NCBI RefSeq assembly: GCF_964355755.1
Contig: NC_092677.1
Location: 15,408,101-15,472,100 of the forward strand
Direction of reading: 5' to 3'
Origin: Antedon mediterranea
Lineage: Eukaryota > Echinodermata > Crinoidea > Comatulida > Antedonidae
Length of the DNA: 64,000 nt
Part shown: one piece after another, positions 30,101 to 32,783 of the stretch
Position numbering within the stretch: the first letter of the stretch is position 1
Layout of the letters: every line of letters begins with the position of its first letter
Translations under genes and position numbers: made by a program
The notes under the pieces: model-generated
What the model was told of the DNA's origin: nothing
The model's database searches: none
The model's input: only the letters and a program-made list of their open reading frames with translations

Positions 30101-31900
30101 TTCTATTTTACTCTGTCTACTTAACGTTGCCAAAGAATAAGAACATTTTTTATTTTTAAATTATACATCAGGGAATAGTGAAATTAATCACCCTTTCCTG
30201 GGTTAATGAACACAGGTTACAGGCACAAAAATATACTTAAAATACACAGCGAACAATGTCTTTTCTTCAGTTCTTTTTAAATTAAAGATAAACACAAATT
30301 AGCTCGGCCTATTTATCATAACTTGCTGTTGATTTTAAACTTGTCTACGCTTTGCCTCGGCTTGATTGTTGTAACTTGTTATTTACCCGTGCAAAACATC
30401 AAATAAATGTAATAATTGATGTTTTTCTCAGTTTCTGATGTCAACTCATGCGACAGTAGCCCTTGTCCAGCTGGTCAATTATGCTTCTATACACCAGTAA
30501 TGTACCTTTGTACGGATTCAGGTAAGCCTATCACAATTTCAATTAATTCTCAGTGCTGTTTCTTCACATATGGCAACTTGTGTACAGTATAATAATTATA
30601 ATTTCGTAATTGCTAAAAAAAAATCTGTAAAACGTTACCTATAAGCCATTTAAACAACTTACTTTTGTTATGCTCAATATTTTATCTGTTTCGTTTTTTG
30701 ACCTTTTTTGTATTGTTTTATAAAATATTTCTTTTTTGTATTGTTGCATATTTGTATTGTAGGGGCCCTCATGAGACAAGCTATTGCTTCTAGTGCGGCC
30801 CCAGTTATTGTCAAAAATCTGAACACATGTGTATGAATAAATGAATGAATTAATGAATACAGGAGTCAAATGATTCCTGTATCATGTAATTTTTATTTCA
30901 ATATTTTTGTTATAGCTACTACTGGAAGGCGTCGCAGAGATGTTGAAAGTGAGTTTTCATTGCATAGTGTTCATCTTTTTTATATATAGATGTGTTGTTG
31001 AATATTCAATTTAAATACATTTTTTTGCATCCAAAAGTAATAAATAGTAGGGTAGGGTCAACTACAATTAGTGAAGGCAGATTCTCAAAAGTTGGCGAAA
31101 AACAAATTTGATTCAAAAGGAATGCAATTGTAAAAATTAAATTAAAAATAAAATAAATAACTCAATAAATGAATAAATACCTAACCACAATCAGAAAATG
31201 ATTCCAATATTTTAAAAAGATAGTAATATTCATCACTGTGTAAATGATTGTTTCAGTTTCGTTGGAGTTGCCAGGCTATTCCAGGGCTTGCTCTCCCAAT
31301 CCATGTAATAACGGTGGTTCATGTGACCCTTTTGAAGTTGATGGCCGTGAATTATTTCTATGTCAGTGTTTACCTGGATGGAATGGACCAAGGTGTATGA
31401 ATGGCAAGTACACGTTGGGTGTAATCACATTCCTTGTTTTTTGTTATGTTTGTAAATCTGTTTATCCCCATACAACATTAAGATTAGTTAATGAGAAGGC
31501 TGCTAAATCAGCCAATATCATTAACAGCTATGTTGTTATCTGGCCTCTTGTCTCCAAACTGTATAAATATACTAAAATATATAATAATTCAAGTAGCTAC
31601 TTTTGATCAAAAGCAATTGTTGGAATGTGCTACAGCTATACAGGCATCTCACGATATTTAAATGTTCTGCCACTACCGAATGAATGTAATAAACGTCATT
31701 GATTGGTTACAGCTGTGGAAAACGGTACGTCTGATCGTGAAGATCCGCAAGATCAAGATCAAGATTACATCCACTATACAATGGTGATTGTACTTTGTAC
31801 ATTGACTGTGGTTGTATTGGGGTTACTTCTGATGTTGAGCTGTGTCATCATCGCCAAACGAAGTAGCATAGTTAAGGACAAGATTGCTTTGGTCAACTAG
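1..31900 (+). CDS. Multi-EGF/Kunitz type I membrane protein, partial (N-terminus outside window)
   Basis: Overall gene entry; exons are listed separately and numbered from the window edge. Visible order: EGF, EGF, Kunitz, four EGFs, Kunitz, EGF, decayed Kunitz, 7-Cys EGF, about 31 intact 8-Cys EGFs, 7-Cys EGF, three EGFs, half EGF, RRRR site, last EGF, transmembrane helix, short tail. Every junction I could place is phase 1 (exon = 2 nt + codons + 1 nt), so all exons are symmetric, as in Notch- or fibropellin-like shuffled genes. The early EGFs lack the D-x-[DN]-[EQ]-C calcium consensus. The role is unknown; a surface or furin-shed adhesive or matrix protein is an inference from architecture. 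It could also be more than one transcription unit, because exon 10 ends in a stop and has no donor. No initiator or signal peptide lies in the window. Confidence 0.85.
325..363 (-). ncRNA. Hammerhead ribozyme-like core, copy 1
   Basis: The minus strand reads CTGATGA, a 4-bp stem II (GGGC/GCCC, loop TAGTGTT), GAAA, then AGC-TCT-GCT as a 3-bp stem III, ending in TA where cleavage (NUH) is expected. These are the conserved hammerhead elements. I could not find convincing stem I pairing. The same stretch recurs at 3988-4026. Short-stem III hammerheads are known from Penelope-like retroelements. Activity is not shown. Confidence 0.6.
395..466 (+). repeat. Fragment of TCGCGTGC-ended MITE
   Basis: Carries AAATTTGAGTTAGTG, degenerate CTGA repeats, CATAGT and a right end with the hairpin GAGTCGCGT...ACGCGACTAAA. 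The same order occurs near 5978-6800, 28565-28672 and (reversed) 45100-45205. Confidence 0.6.
564..680 (+). CDS. Exon 2: 6-Cys EGF
   Basis: Acceptor tttag, donor G/gtaagt, 117 nt. It contains CTSSPC (O-glucose motif) and CLNGGTC (O-fucose motif C-x4-[ST]-C), and ends RCETLVEV. Confidence 0.9.
894..1058 (+). CDS. Exon 3: Kunitz/BPTI domain 1
   Basis: A 165-nt exon encoding six cysteines in Kunitz order (C-x8-C-x17-C-x6-C-x12-C-x3-C) with LRYYYNS and GNGNNF, the family hallmarks. The residue after the second Cys (P1) is Asn, not Lys/Arg, and the usual YGGC is shortened to YFC, so trypsin inhibition is doubtful. The polypyrimidine tract before the acceptor (ggtaag) is weak; the donor is G/gtaaga. 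Confidence 0.85.
1135..1320 (+). repeat. tRNA-derived SINE-like repeat
   Basis: A tRNA-like head has an A-box-like TTGGTGCTTATGAT stretch and a perfect B box, GGTTCAAGTCC (about 1193-1203), roughly 40 nt apart. The region sits in intron 3. It does not form a full cloverleaf by eye, so a SINE head is more likely than a functional tRNA gene. Outer limits are uncertain. Confidence 0.5.
1632..1751 (+). CDS. Exon 4: 6-Cys EGF
   Basis: Encodes NPCSSSPC, then SNMGTC and [15 protein letters not shown]; 120 nt. CSSSPC is an O-glucose motif. The NGG turn is replaced by NMG. Donor G/gtaagt. Confidence 0.9.
2149..2265 (+). CDS. Exon 5: 6-Cys EGF
   Basis: Encodes [15 protein letters not shown] then [15 protein letters not shown]; 117 nt. 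It has both O-glucose (CDSSPC) and O-fucose (CLNGGTC) motifs. Acceptor ttgtag, donor G/gtatgt. Confidence 0.9.
2590..2706 (+). CDS. Exon 6: 6-Cys EGF
   Basis: Encodes [26 protein letters not shown] and YSGTTCETP; 117 nt. The loop between the third and fourth Cys is acidic (NDD), unlike its neighbours. Donor G/gtacgt. Confidence 0.9.
3243..3365 (+). CDS. Exon 7: 6-Cys EGF
   Basis: Encodes [20 protein letters not shown] then [11 protein letters not shown]; 123 nt. It is nearly the same as exons 1 and 9, suggesting recent exon duplication. Donor A/gtaagt. Confidence 0.9.
3521..3607. repeat. 16-bp perfect inverted repeat
   Basis: ATGGTTTTCATATGAA at 3521-3536 is matched by its exact reverse complement at 3592-3607, with a 55-nt spacer. 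It could form a hairpin or be a short MITE remnant. Confidence 0.7.
3870..4060 (-). mobile_element. Penelope-like retroelement fragment (putative)
   Basis: Defined by the hammerhead core at 3988-4026 plus flanking sequence partly shared with 300-372. The shared word AAAAGCTAAATCAAAA lies next to the core in both copies, and copy 1 lacks about 24 nt present here. Assignment to Penelope-like elements rests on the ribozyme and is inference; no GIY-YIG or reverse transcriptase ORF is visible. Confidence 0.45.
3988..4026 (-). ncRNA. Hammerhead ribozyme-like core, copy 2
   Basis: The core matches copy 1 (CTGATGA, stem II GGGC/GCCC, GAAA, AGC-TCT-GCT, TA). Conservation of the core at two loci with divergent flanks supports one element family. 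Stem I is not evident. Confidence 0.6.
4153..4189. repeat. Imperfect palindrome
   Basis: CTAGATGGCACGC and GCGTACCATCTAG form a 13-bp stem with one G-T type mismatch around TCGCTTCGCTC. It resembles a MITE end; no second copy was seen in the window. Confidence 0.55.
4730..5254. repeat. Tandem duplication, ~262 bp unit, two copies
   Basis: The block from TTTGTATATTATATG through GGGGGCCCATAAATC to AATAATTTGGAATG recurs from about 4995 with few differences (about 260-265 bp offset). No coding capacity. Confidence 0.9.
5398..5625. repeat. Tandem duplication, 114 bp unit, two copies
   Basis: The unit starts ATCGTAGGAGGAGATAG and ends AACACCCCTATTT. Each copy contains the hairpin AAAATGCGA...TCGCATTTT. 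The two copies are practically identical, so the duplication is recent. Confidence 0.95.
5978..6800. mobile_element. MITE-like element with CCGA/CAGA microsatellites
   Basis: Left end AAGTCGCGTGC near 5978; right end CCACGCGACTAAAA near 6800. Two copies of GCATAGTGATACCGGACCGACAGACAG, each broken here only by quotation length, run into (CCGA/CAGA)n tracts that end CGACATAGTGAACTA and flank about 500 bp. That interior is the reverse complement of part of the element at 14660-17953. Shorter relatives lie near 395, 28565 and 45100. Confidence 0.6.
6820..7110. repeat. Degenerate tandem repeat, ~145 bp
   Basis: TATAAGATTATAAAAGAAAG and, further on, GATAAAAACGCAT recur about 145 bp apart. The sequence is A-rich and non-coding. 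Confidence 0.6.
7355..7522 (+). CDS. Exon 8: Kunitz/BPTI domain 2
   Basis: A 168-nt exon with Cys spacing C-x9-C-x17-C-x6-C-x12-C-x3-C; LRYYYDS and GNGNNF are family hallmarks. P1 is Gly and the YGGC position is YQC, as in domain 1, which argues against classical trypsin inhibition. Acceptor ttccag, donor G/gtaagt. Confidence 0.88.
7676..8625 (+). mobile_element. Non-LTR retrotransposon remnant (reverse transcriptase C-terminal half)
   Basis: Conceptual translation with frame breaks gives [15 protein letters not shown], then a YADH tetrad where YADD is expected, followed by [17 protein letters not shown] and [12 protein letters not shown], all typical of LINE polymerases. The catalytic Asp to His change and internal stops show it is dead. 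It ends at an (ATC)n-like tail just before exon 9. The clade is unresolved. Confidence 0.8.
8693..8809 (+). CDS. Exon 9: 6-Cys EGF
   Basis: Encodes [24 protein letters not shown] and YTGTRCETL; 117 nt. Two in-frame acceptors are possible (ttag/TAG or three bases later at tag/TC); the second matches exon 5. Donor G/gtaaga. Confidence 0.88.
   Translation, partial: SQLHVIVLLVLMEVLVPTLLQATVVHVQVRILAQGVKH
9192..12547. mobile_element. Foldback-type element, 3.36 kb, with tandem subrepeats
   Basis: The ends are inverted (TAGGCTAGTCAATCTAGC left, its complement right), followed by a second matching stretch (TGAAACAAATTGCAAACAGA). Each arm is about 1.5 kb and built of about 330-345 bp tandem units, so the two arms pair almost throughout. 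The turn lies at about 10.70-10.76 kb, and a second forward-to-reverse turn at 10.98-11.17 kb shows internal rearrangement. Each unit carries TATGCAAATTA once or twice. No transposase ORF. Foldback (TU-type) elements are known from sea urchins; the relationship here is inference. Confidence 0.8.
11300..11405. mobile_element. Short nested insertion with (TAA)n end
   Basis: (ATA)n followed by ATCCTGGATTTATATAGCGC and CTCTAAGCGCTGTACAT interrupts the right arm of the foldback element, so it is younger than the arm. The TATATAGCGCC...AAGCGCT pattern is a common short interspersed motif in marine animal genomes. Confidence 0.6.
12598..12925. repeat. Inverted repeat flanking ~290 bp
   Basis: ATAGCAAACAACAAATAAA near 12605 is matched by an inverted copy near 12900-12925, and both sides carry AAATTTCGATATAGC. 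Probably a small non-autonomous element. Confidence 0.5.
13101..13256 (+). pseudogene. Exon 10: decayed Kunitz exon
   Basis: The Kunitz pattern is clear (five cysteines, LRYYFDG, NENANNF), but the sixth Cys is Arg (CGC for TGC) and the expected donor GT reads CT, so the frame runs to a TAA at 13271. P1 is Ala. Most likely a dead exon that is skipped without frame change; less likely an alternative last exon. Confidence 0.75.
13376..13489 (+). CDS. Exon 11: 7-Cys EGF, transitional
   Basis: Encodes [31 protein letters not shown]. It has the second extra cysteine of the downstream array (SGC) but lacks the first one, leaving an odd number. Donor G/gtttgt is weaker than its neighbours. Confidence 0.85.
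   Translation, partial: ALIHVVLLLVKMVGYVILLEQALPARALVVGLEITVK
13770..13892 (+). CDS. Exon 12: 8-Cys EGF, type A
   Basis: Founder pattern of type [42 protein letters not shown]. Cys spacing is 4-5-6-4-1-2-5. The extra pair are the Cys of GSC and PSC. 123 nt. Confidence 0.9.
14013..14135 (+). CDS. Exon 13: 8-Cys EGF, type B
   Basis: Founder pattern of type [42 protein letters not shown]. It has the same eight cysteines as type A with a different sequence between them. Donor G/gtcagt, typical of type B. Confidence 0.9.
14257..14379 (+). CDS. Exon 14: 8-Cys EGF, type A
   Basis: Variant with AQTPCANN and CQNGGTC; SGSC replaces AGSC. It lies 487 bp after exon 12, the unit length of the array. 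Confidence 0.9.
   Translation, partial: LKPLVPTTFVRMEERALQYLVLVLLTHVPVHLVSQEHSVK
14499..14621 (+). CDS. Exon 15: 8-Cys EGF, type B
   Basis: Variant with AGFC and CPTC. The intron behind it carries the large element pair at 14660-17953. Confidence 0.9.
15718..15790 (+). repeat. tRNA-like SINE head, copy 1
   Basis: A box TGGCTCGATGG at 15721 and B-box-like GAGATCGAGTCTC near 15763-15776 sit at tRNA-like spacing. Followed by AAACGAAATAAGA and a T run. Embedded in copy 1 of the intron 15 element. Confidence 0.55.
16495..16917. mobile_element. Nested ~420 bp insertion in copy 2
   Basis: Comparing copies 1 and 2 shows extra DNA exactly here, flanked by direct repeats GTTTCAG (7 bp). Its ends are imperfectly inverted (CAAAGAATATAAATAGG versus CAAAGATAATAAAAGG). 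This fits a small hAT-like or similar MITE; the superfamily is uncertain. Confidence 0.65.
16781..16837. repeat. Perfect 18-bp GC-rich hairpin
   Basis: ACGCCTGAAGGTGGCGCA at 16781-16798 is followed after 21 nt by its exact complement at 16820-16837. It lies inside the nested insertion and stands out by GC content. Confidence 0.85.
17556..17625 (+). repeat. tRNA-like SINE head, copy 2
   Basis: A box TGGCTCGGTGG at 17560 and B box GAGTTCGAGTCTC at 17603-17615, closer to the Pol III consensus than copy 1. Confidence 0.55.
18041..18163 (+). CDS. Exon 16: 8-Cys EGF, type A
   Basis: Distinguished by NPCSNN (TTC for GCC shifts Ala to Ser). It is the first exon after the intron 15 insertion. Confidence 0.9.
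   Translation, partial: LKTLVPTTFVRMEELALQYLVLVLLTHVPVHHVSQEHSVK
18284..18406 (+). pseudogene. Exon 17: 8-Cys EGF type B with premature stop
   Basis: TGA at 18319-18321 replaces the GGA of the NGG turn through a single G-to-T change. Its duplicate, exon 21, has GGA. Both share AVFC, CRAC and a T/gttagt donor. The exon could be skipped in frame, or this could be a sequencing error. Confidence 0.85.
18528..18650 (+). CDS. Exon 18: 8-Cys EGF, type A
   Basis: Variant CLSC (Leu for Pro). Duplicated with exon 22, 974 bp downstream. Confidence 0.9.
   Translation, partial: LKTLVPTTFVRMEELALQYLVLVLLTHVPVYHVSQEHSVK
18771..18893 (+). CDS. Exon 19: 8-Cys EGF, type B
   Basis: Variant AGIC; donor G/gttagg. 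Identical in pattern to exon 23. Confidence 0.9.
19015..19137 (+). CDS. Exon 20: 8-Cys EGF, type A
   Basis: Has NPCANN and SGSC. Exon and both flanks match exon 24 almost base for base. Confidence 0.9.
   Translation, partial: LKTLVPTMFVRMEELVLQYLVLVLLTHVPVHHVSQEHSVK
19258..19380 (+). CDS. Exon 21: 8-Cys EGF, type B
   Basis: Open copy of exon 17 with the intact GGA codon; AVFC and CRAC; donor T/gttagt. Confidence 0.85.
19502..19624 (+). CDS. Exon 22: 8-Cys EGF, type A
   Basis: Variant NPCVNN (GTC for GCC). CPSC here against CLSC in its duplicate, exon 18. Confidence 0.9.
   Translation, partial: LKTLVSTTFVRMEELALQYLVLVLLTHVPVHHVSQEHSVK
19745..19867 (+). CDS. Exon 23: 8-Cys EGF, type B
   Basis: AGIC type with G/gttagg donor; duplicate of exon 19. 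Confidence 0.9.
19989..20111 (+). CDS. Exon 24: 8-Cys EGF, type A
   Basis: Duplicate of exon 20. The 974-bp repeat ends in the following intron. Confidence 0.9.
   Translation, partial: LKTLVPTMFVRMEELVLQYLVLVLLTHVPVHHVSQEHSVK
20232..20354 (+). CDS. Exon 25: 8-Cys EGF, type B
   Basis: AGVC variant with CPAC and the usual G/gtcagt donor. Lies 487 bp after exon 23. Confidence 0.9.
20477..20599 (+). CDS. Exon 26: 8-Cys EGF, type A
   Basis: Variant SGFC (Phe for Ser before the extra Cys). From here the unit is 488 bp. Confidence 0.9.
   Translation, partial: LKTLVPTTFVRMEELALQYLVSVLLTHVPVHHVSQEHSVK
20720..20842 (+). CDS. Exon 27: 8-Cys EGF, type B
   Basis: Variant TAYACSC (GCG for ACG). Starts the 488-bp duplicated block. 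Confidence 0.9.
20965..21087 (+). CDS. Exon 28: 8-Cys EGF, type A
   Basis: Variant CTCSSC (Ser for Pro). Identical to exon 30. Confidence 0.9.
   Translation, partial: LKTLVPTTFVRMEGRALQYLDPVLLTHVPVHHVSQEHSVK
21208..21330 (+). CDS. Exon 29: 8-Cys EGF, type B
   Basis: As exon 27 but DPCSGS instead of DPCAGS. Confidence 0.9.
21453..21575 (+). CDS. Exon 30: 8-Cys EGF, type A
   Basis: Copy of exon 28 with matching flanking introns. Confidence 0.9.
   Translation, partial: LKTLVPTTFVRMEGRALQYLDPVLLTHVPVHHVSQEHSVK
21696..21769 (+). pseudogene. Exon 31: truncated type B exon
   Basis: Starts normally ([19 protein letters not shown]) but breaks after TGTACTGCT. The second half and donor are deleted, and homology resumes in the intron (GTACCAAC...). 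Keeps only four of eight cysteines. Confidence 0.85.
21864..21986 (+). CDS. Exon 32: 8-Cys EGF, type A
   Basis: Variant VALSGSC. Its upstream intron is unlike the other array introns because of the exon 31 deletion. Confidence 0.88.
   Translation, partial: LKTLVPTTFARMEELVSHYLVLVLLTHVPAHHVSQEHSVK
22107..22130 (+). pseudogene. Exon 33: 24-nt relic exon
   Basis: A type B acceptor and start (GQDP) is joined to a type A end (LCEI) and donor (G/gtaatt). About 99 nt of core are missing. The relic is still phase 1 to phase 1 with both splice sites, so an eight-codon exon could in principle be spliced in. Confidence 0.6.
22259..22381 (+). CDS. Exon 34: 8-Cys EGF, type B
   Basis: DPCSGS, AGIC, CPAC, ending FCEI instead of FCET; donor G/gttagt. 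Confidence 0.9.
   Translation, partial: VKIHVLEVHVKMEECVLLLLAFVLLTRVPVQHVSPVLFVK
22497..22619 (+). CDS. Exon 35: 8-Cys EGF, type A
   Basis: [29 protein letters not shown]. More diverged than exons 12-32, so probably an older array member. Confidence 0.9.
   Translation, partial: LKHPATITFVRMEVPVLLLLVLVLHTHVSVQRASLDHSVK
22620..24725 (+). other. Intron 35 (2.1 kb)
   Basis: Very AT-rich. The right half is a dead LINE in reverse orientation (23540-24480). The left half (22.64-23.54 kb) is probably that element's 3' untranslated part plus simple A/T runs. No further exon found. Confidence 0.6.
23540..24480 (-). mobile_element. L1/Tx1-like LINE ORF2 C-terminal remnant
   Basis: Two minus-strand open frames (24441-24007 and 23996-23544) are offset by one base, so they are a frameshifted single ORF. 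The first has [19 protein letters not shown] and AIPKEWKR. The second has [15 protein letters not shown] and a zinc knuckle C-x2-C-x7-H-x4-C. This is the usual C-terminal region of L1/Tx1 ORF2. The polymerase and endonuclease are absent (5' truncation). Confidence 0.75.
24726..24848 (+). CDS. Exon 36: 8-Cys EGF, type B
   Basis: [34 protein letters not shown]; donor G/gttaat is suboptimal. Confidence 0.88.
24975..25036. repeat. 20-bp minisatellite, three copies
   Basis: AGCTTAAATTTGCCTGCC recurs three times with small changes inside intron 36. Confidence 0.85.
25112..25234 (+). CDS. Exon 37: 8-Cys EGF
   Basis: [31 protein letters not shown]. It mixes a type B start (GQ) with a type A body, as do exons 38 and 41-44. 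Confidence 0.9.
   Translation, partial: VRMLVVTTFVRMEVLVLLLLVPVLLTHVHVTDALLELSVK
25335..25457 (+). CDS. Exon 38: 8-Cys EGF
   Basis: [16 protein letters not shown]: the NGG turn is shuffled to NGAG. TAAAGSC, then [12 protein letters not shown]. Donor G/gtagtt. Confidence 0.88.
   Translation, partial: ARMLVLTTFARMELAVPLLLVLVPLTLVPVHHASQEHSVK
25693..25815 (+). CDS. Exon 39: 8-Cys EGF, type B
   Basis: [29 protein letters not shown]; donor G/gttagt. Confidence 0.9.
25935..26057 (+). CDS. Exon 40: 8-Cys EGF, type A
   Basis: [25 protein letters not shown]. Close to exons 35 and 43. Confidence 0.9.
26174..26296 (+). CDS. Exon 41: 8-Cys EGF
   Basis: [10 protein letters not shown]: Glu replaces Gln before the first Cys. 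[14 protein letters not shown]. Clean acceptor tttcag. Confidence 0.9.
26388..26510 (+). CDS. Exon 42: 8-Cys EGF
   Basis: [33 protein letters not shown]. Acceptor tttaaag is unusual (A before AG). Contains the O-fucose motif CQNGGTC. Confidence 0.88.
   Translation: MRMLVLTIFVRMEVPVLLLLVRVLHIHVPVVDVLLELFVK
26565..26660 (+). pseudogene. Decayed EGF exon
   Basis: A region after a T-run and ATAG is similar to exon 43 (TGTGACAACAACCTC, TTCAGAA, GTACTGCATACAC) but has indels, stops and lost cysteines. An abandoned array member. Confidence 0.7.
26733..26855 (+). CDS. Exon 43: 8-Cys EGF
   Basis: [31 protein letters not shown]. Acceptor gttcag, donor G/gtaaat. Confidence 0.9.
26956..27078 (+). CDS. 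Exon 44: 8-Cys EGF
   Basis: [31 protein letters not shown]. The CSGC tetrad recalls the CSGC of exon 11. Confidence 0.9.
27379..27498 (+). CDS. Exon 45: 8-Cys EGF, divergent
   Basis: [33 protein letters not shown]. Last exon with both extra cysteines; 120 nt, one codon shorter in the extra-Cys loop. Donor A/gtaagt. Confidence 0.9.
27499..28180 (+). other. Intron 45
   Basis: Contains two (TA)n runs and repeated TCATTTGTTTTATTGTT stretches (about 27951 and 28051). Nothing coding recognised. Confidence 0.6.
28181..28300 (+). CDS. Exon 46: 7-Cys EGF, transitional
   Basis: [38 protein letters not shown]. Has the first extra Cys (DSC) but Gly where the second should be (PSG), the mirror image of exon 11. 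Confidence 0.88.
28565..28672. mobile_element. Short TCGCGTGC-ended MITE copy
   Basis: GGCCATATACATGGCTGCAG, TTGCGTGCGCAAATTTGAG, then (CCGA)3, CATAGTGAGCT and the right end GCACGCGACTAAAA. Internally shortened relative of 5978-6800. Confidence 0.65.
29030..29149 (+). CDS. Exon 47: 6-Cys EGF
   Basis: [33 protein letters not shown]. Returns to the ordinary EGF pattern with the O-glucose motif. Donor T/gtaagt. Confidence 0.9.
29349..29468 (+). CDS. Exon 48: 6-Cys EGF
   Basis: [34 protein letters not shown]. Donor A/gtaagt. Confidence 0.9.
29899..30012 (+). CDS. Exon 49: 6-Cys EGF
   Basis: [31 protein letters not shown]. 114 nt; donor T/gtatgt. Confidence 0.9.
30432..30521 (+). CDS. Exon 50: half EGF (four Cys)
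   Basis: [23 protein letters not shown]: four cysteines, lacking the last two of an EGF. Short (90 nt) but with good splice sites, so probably a real stalk segment. Confidence 0.8.
30916..30948 (+). CDS. Exon 51: 33-nt exon with RRRR furin-type site
   Basis: Encodes [10 protein letters not shown] between phase 1 sites (acceptor ttatag, donor A/gtgagt). R-R-R-R-D fits R-x-[KR]-R. Cleavage would release the EGF/Kunitz chain from the membrane stub unless the halves stay associated. Confidence 0.75.
31257..31403 (+). CDS. Exon 52: membrane-proximal 6-Cys EGF, GC donor
   Basis: [31 protein letters not shown]; 147 nt. No phase-correct GT follows, but G/gcaagt does, and the next exon continues in phase, so a GC-AG intron is the best model. 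Confidence 0.85.
31713..31900 (+). CDS. Exon 53: transmembrane helix and cytoplasmic tail
   Basis: After a QDQDQD-rich acidic linker comes a hydrophobic stretch of about 25 residues ([12 protein letters not shown] to SCVIIA), then basic [14 protein letters not shown] and TAG at 31898-31900. Type I orientation by the positive-inside rule. The 14-residue tail ends in a hydrophobic ALVN but shows no known sorting motif. Confidence 0.9.
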
Positions 31901-32121
31901 ATTCGACATGCTTGTTGGGTCGTGGGTTGGTAGGTTTGTCCACAGTCGGATCGGATTATGTTTATAATCACATTATACCACCCTCGTATTACGATAATCT
32001 AATGTTAGTGATATTAAATAGCAAAGACGAGTTTTATATTAGACAGTGTTTTTATATATTTAAAAAAATTACTATTAAAATGGTTGGTATGCTAACTAAA
32101 TAGTTGACCAAATTTAATAAA
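31901..32121 (+). terminator. 3' untranslated region with AATAAA
   Basis: AATAAA at 32116-32121 is the nearest polyadenylation signal after the stop; another lies at 32403-32408. The end is not proven. Confidence 0.55.
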
Positions 32122-32670
32122 CTGTTAAGTTTATGTTGGAGCTCATTAAATCACTCAAACTTGTTAGAAATATTGTTTAATTACATGATAATAGTTTTAG
32201 GCATGTACTTAATTATTATTATTATTTTTAATCTTCGTGTACACAACCATAAATAAGTAATATTTAATATGCCTATTTTGAGTTAAATGTAAAAAAATAG
32301 AAAATGTATAATATTAGGCTTAATAGTAATATTATTCAAATGTTGCCATCGCCATTCGCTAATCATTTTTCCTTTCAATATTAATATTATTATTGTAGCT
32401 CTAATAAAATAGCTTGATAATGCAAATGTTTTGGTTTTATTTTTAGTGATTAGTACTAGAAACTAAAACAACAGCTAATGGTGAGCAATCAATCTTATAA
32501 CTGCTCATTAGCATAATAAGTATAGGCCTCGGTAGATTTTATTAGAGAGGTTTCGCAATCTTACGAATATGATAACGAAAACGGATACGTCACGCACACT
32601 TATTCGTTTTCGTAAGCCAGTAAAAATCTGTTTCGCGTGGTATCGAAATATTGAGGGCGCCGTCCAAAAT

Positions 32671-32700
32671 ATGACTGCGGTAAATTTGAGCGAAGAGAAG
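32671..32700 (+). other. Possible orphan first exon
   Basis: In a short CpG-containing region (GGCGCC, TTTCGCG), ATG opens MTAVNLSEEK and runs straight into a strong GTACGT donor at 32701. It could be a first exon of a gene continuing beyond the satellite, or chance. No matching second exon was found. Confidence 0.25.
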
Positions 32701-32783
32701 GTACGTATTGCTTGGTGCTTGGCTGCCTAGGCCTAGCGTAACGTCAGAGCGAGTGAGGACTTTAAAAACTGCTATTTATCTAA

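Noticed and set aside
31404-31606. Exon 52 reading on as a longer open frame
   Set aside because: Read-through sequence is intron-like and lacks domains; the GC donor with the next phase-matched exon explains it better.
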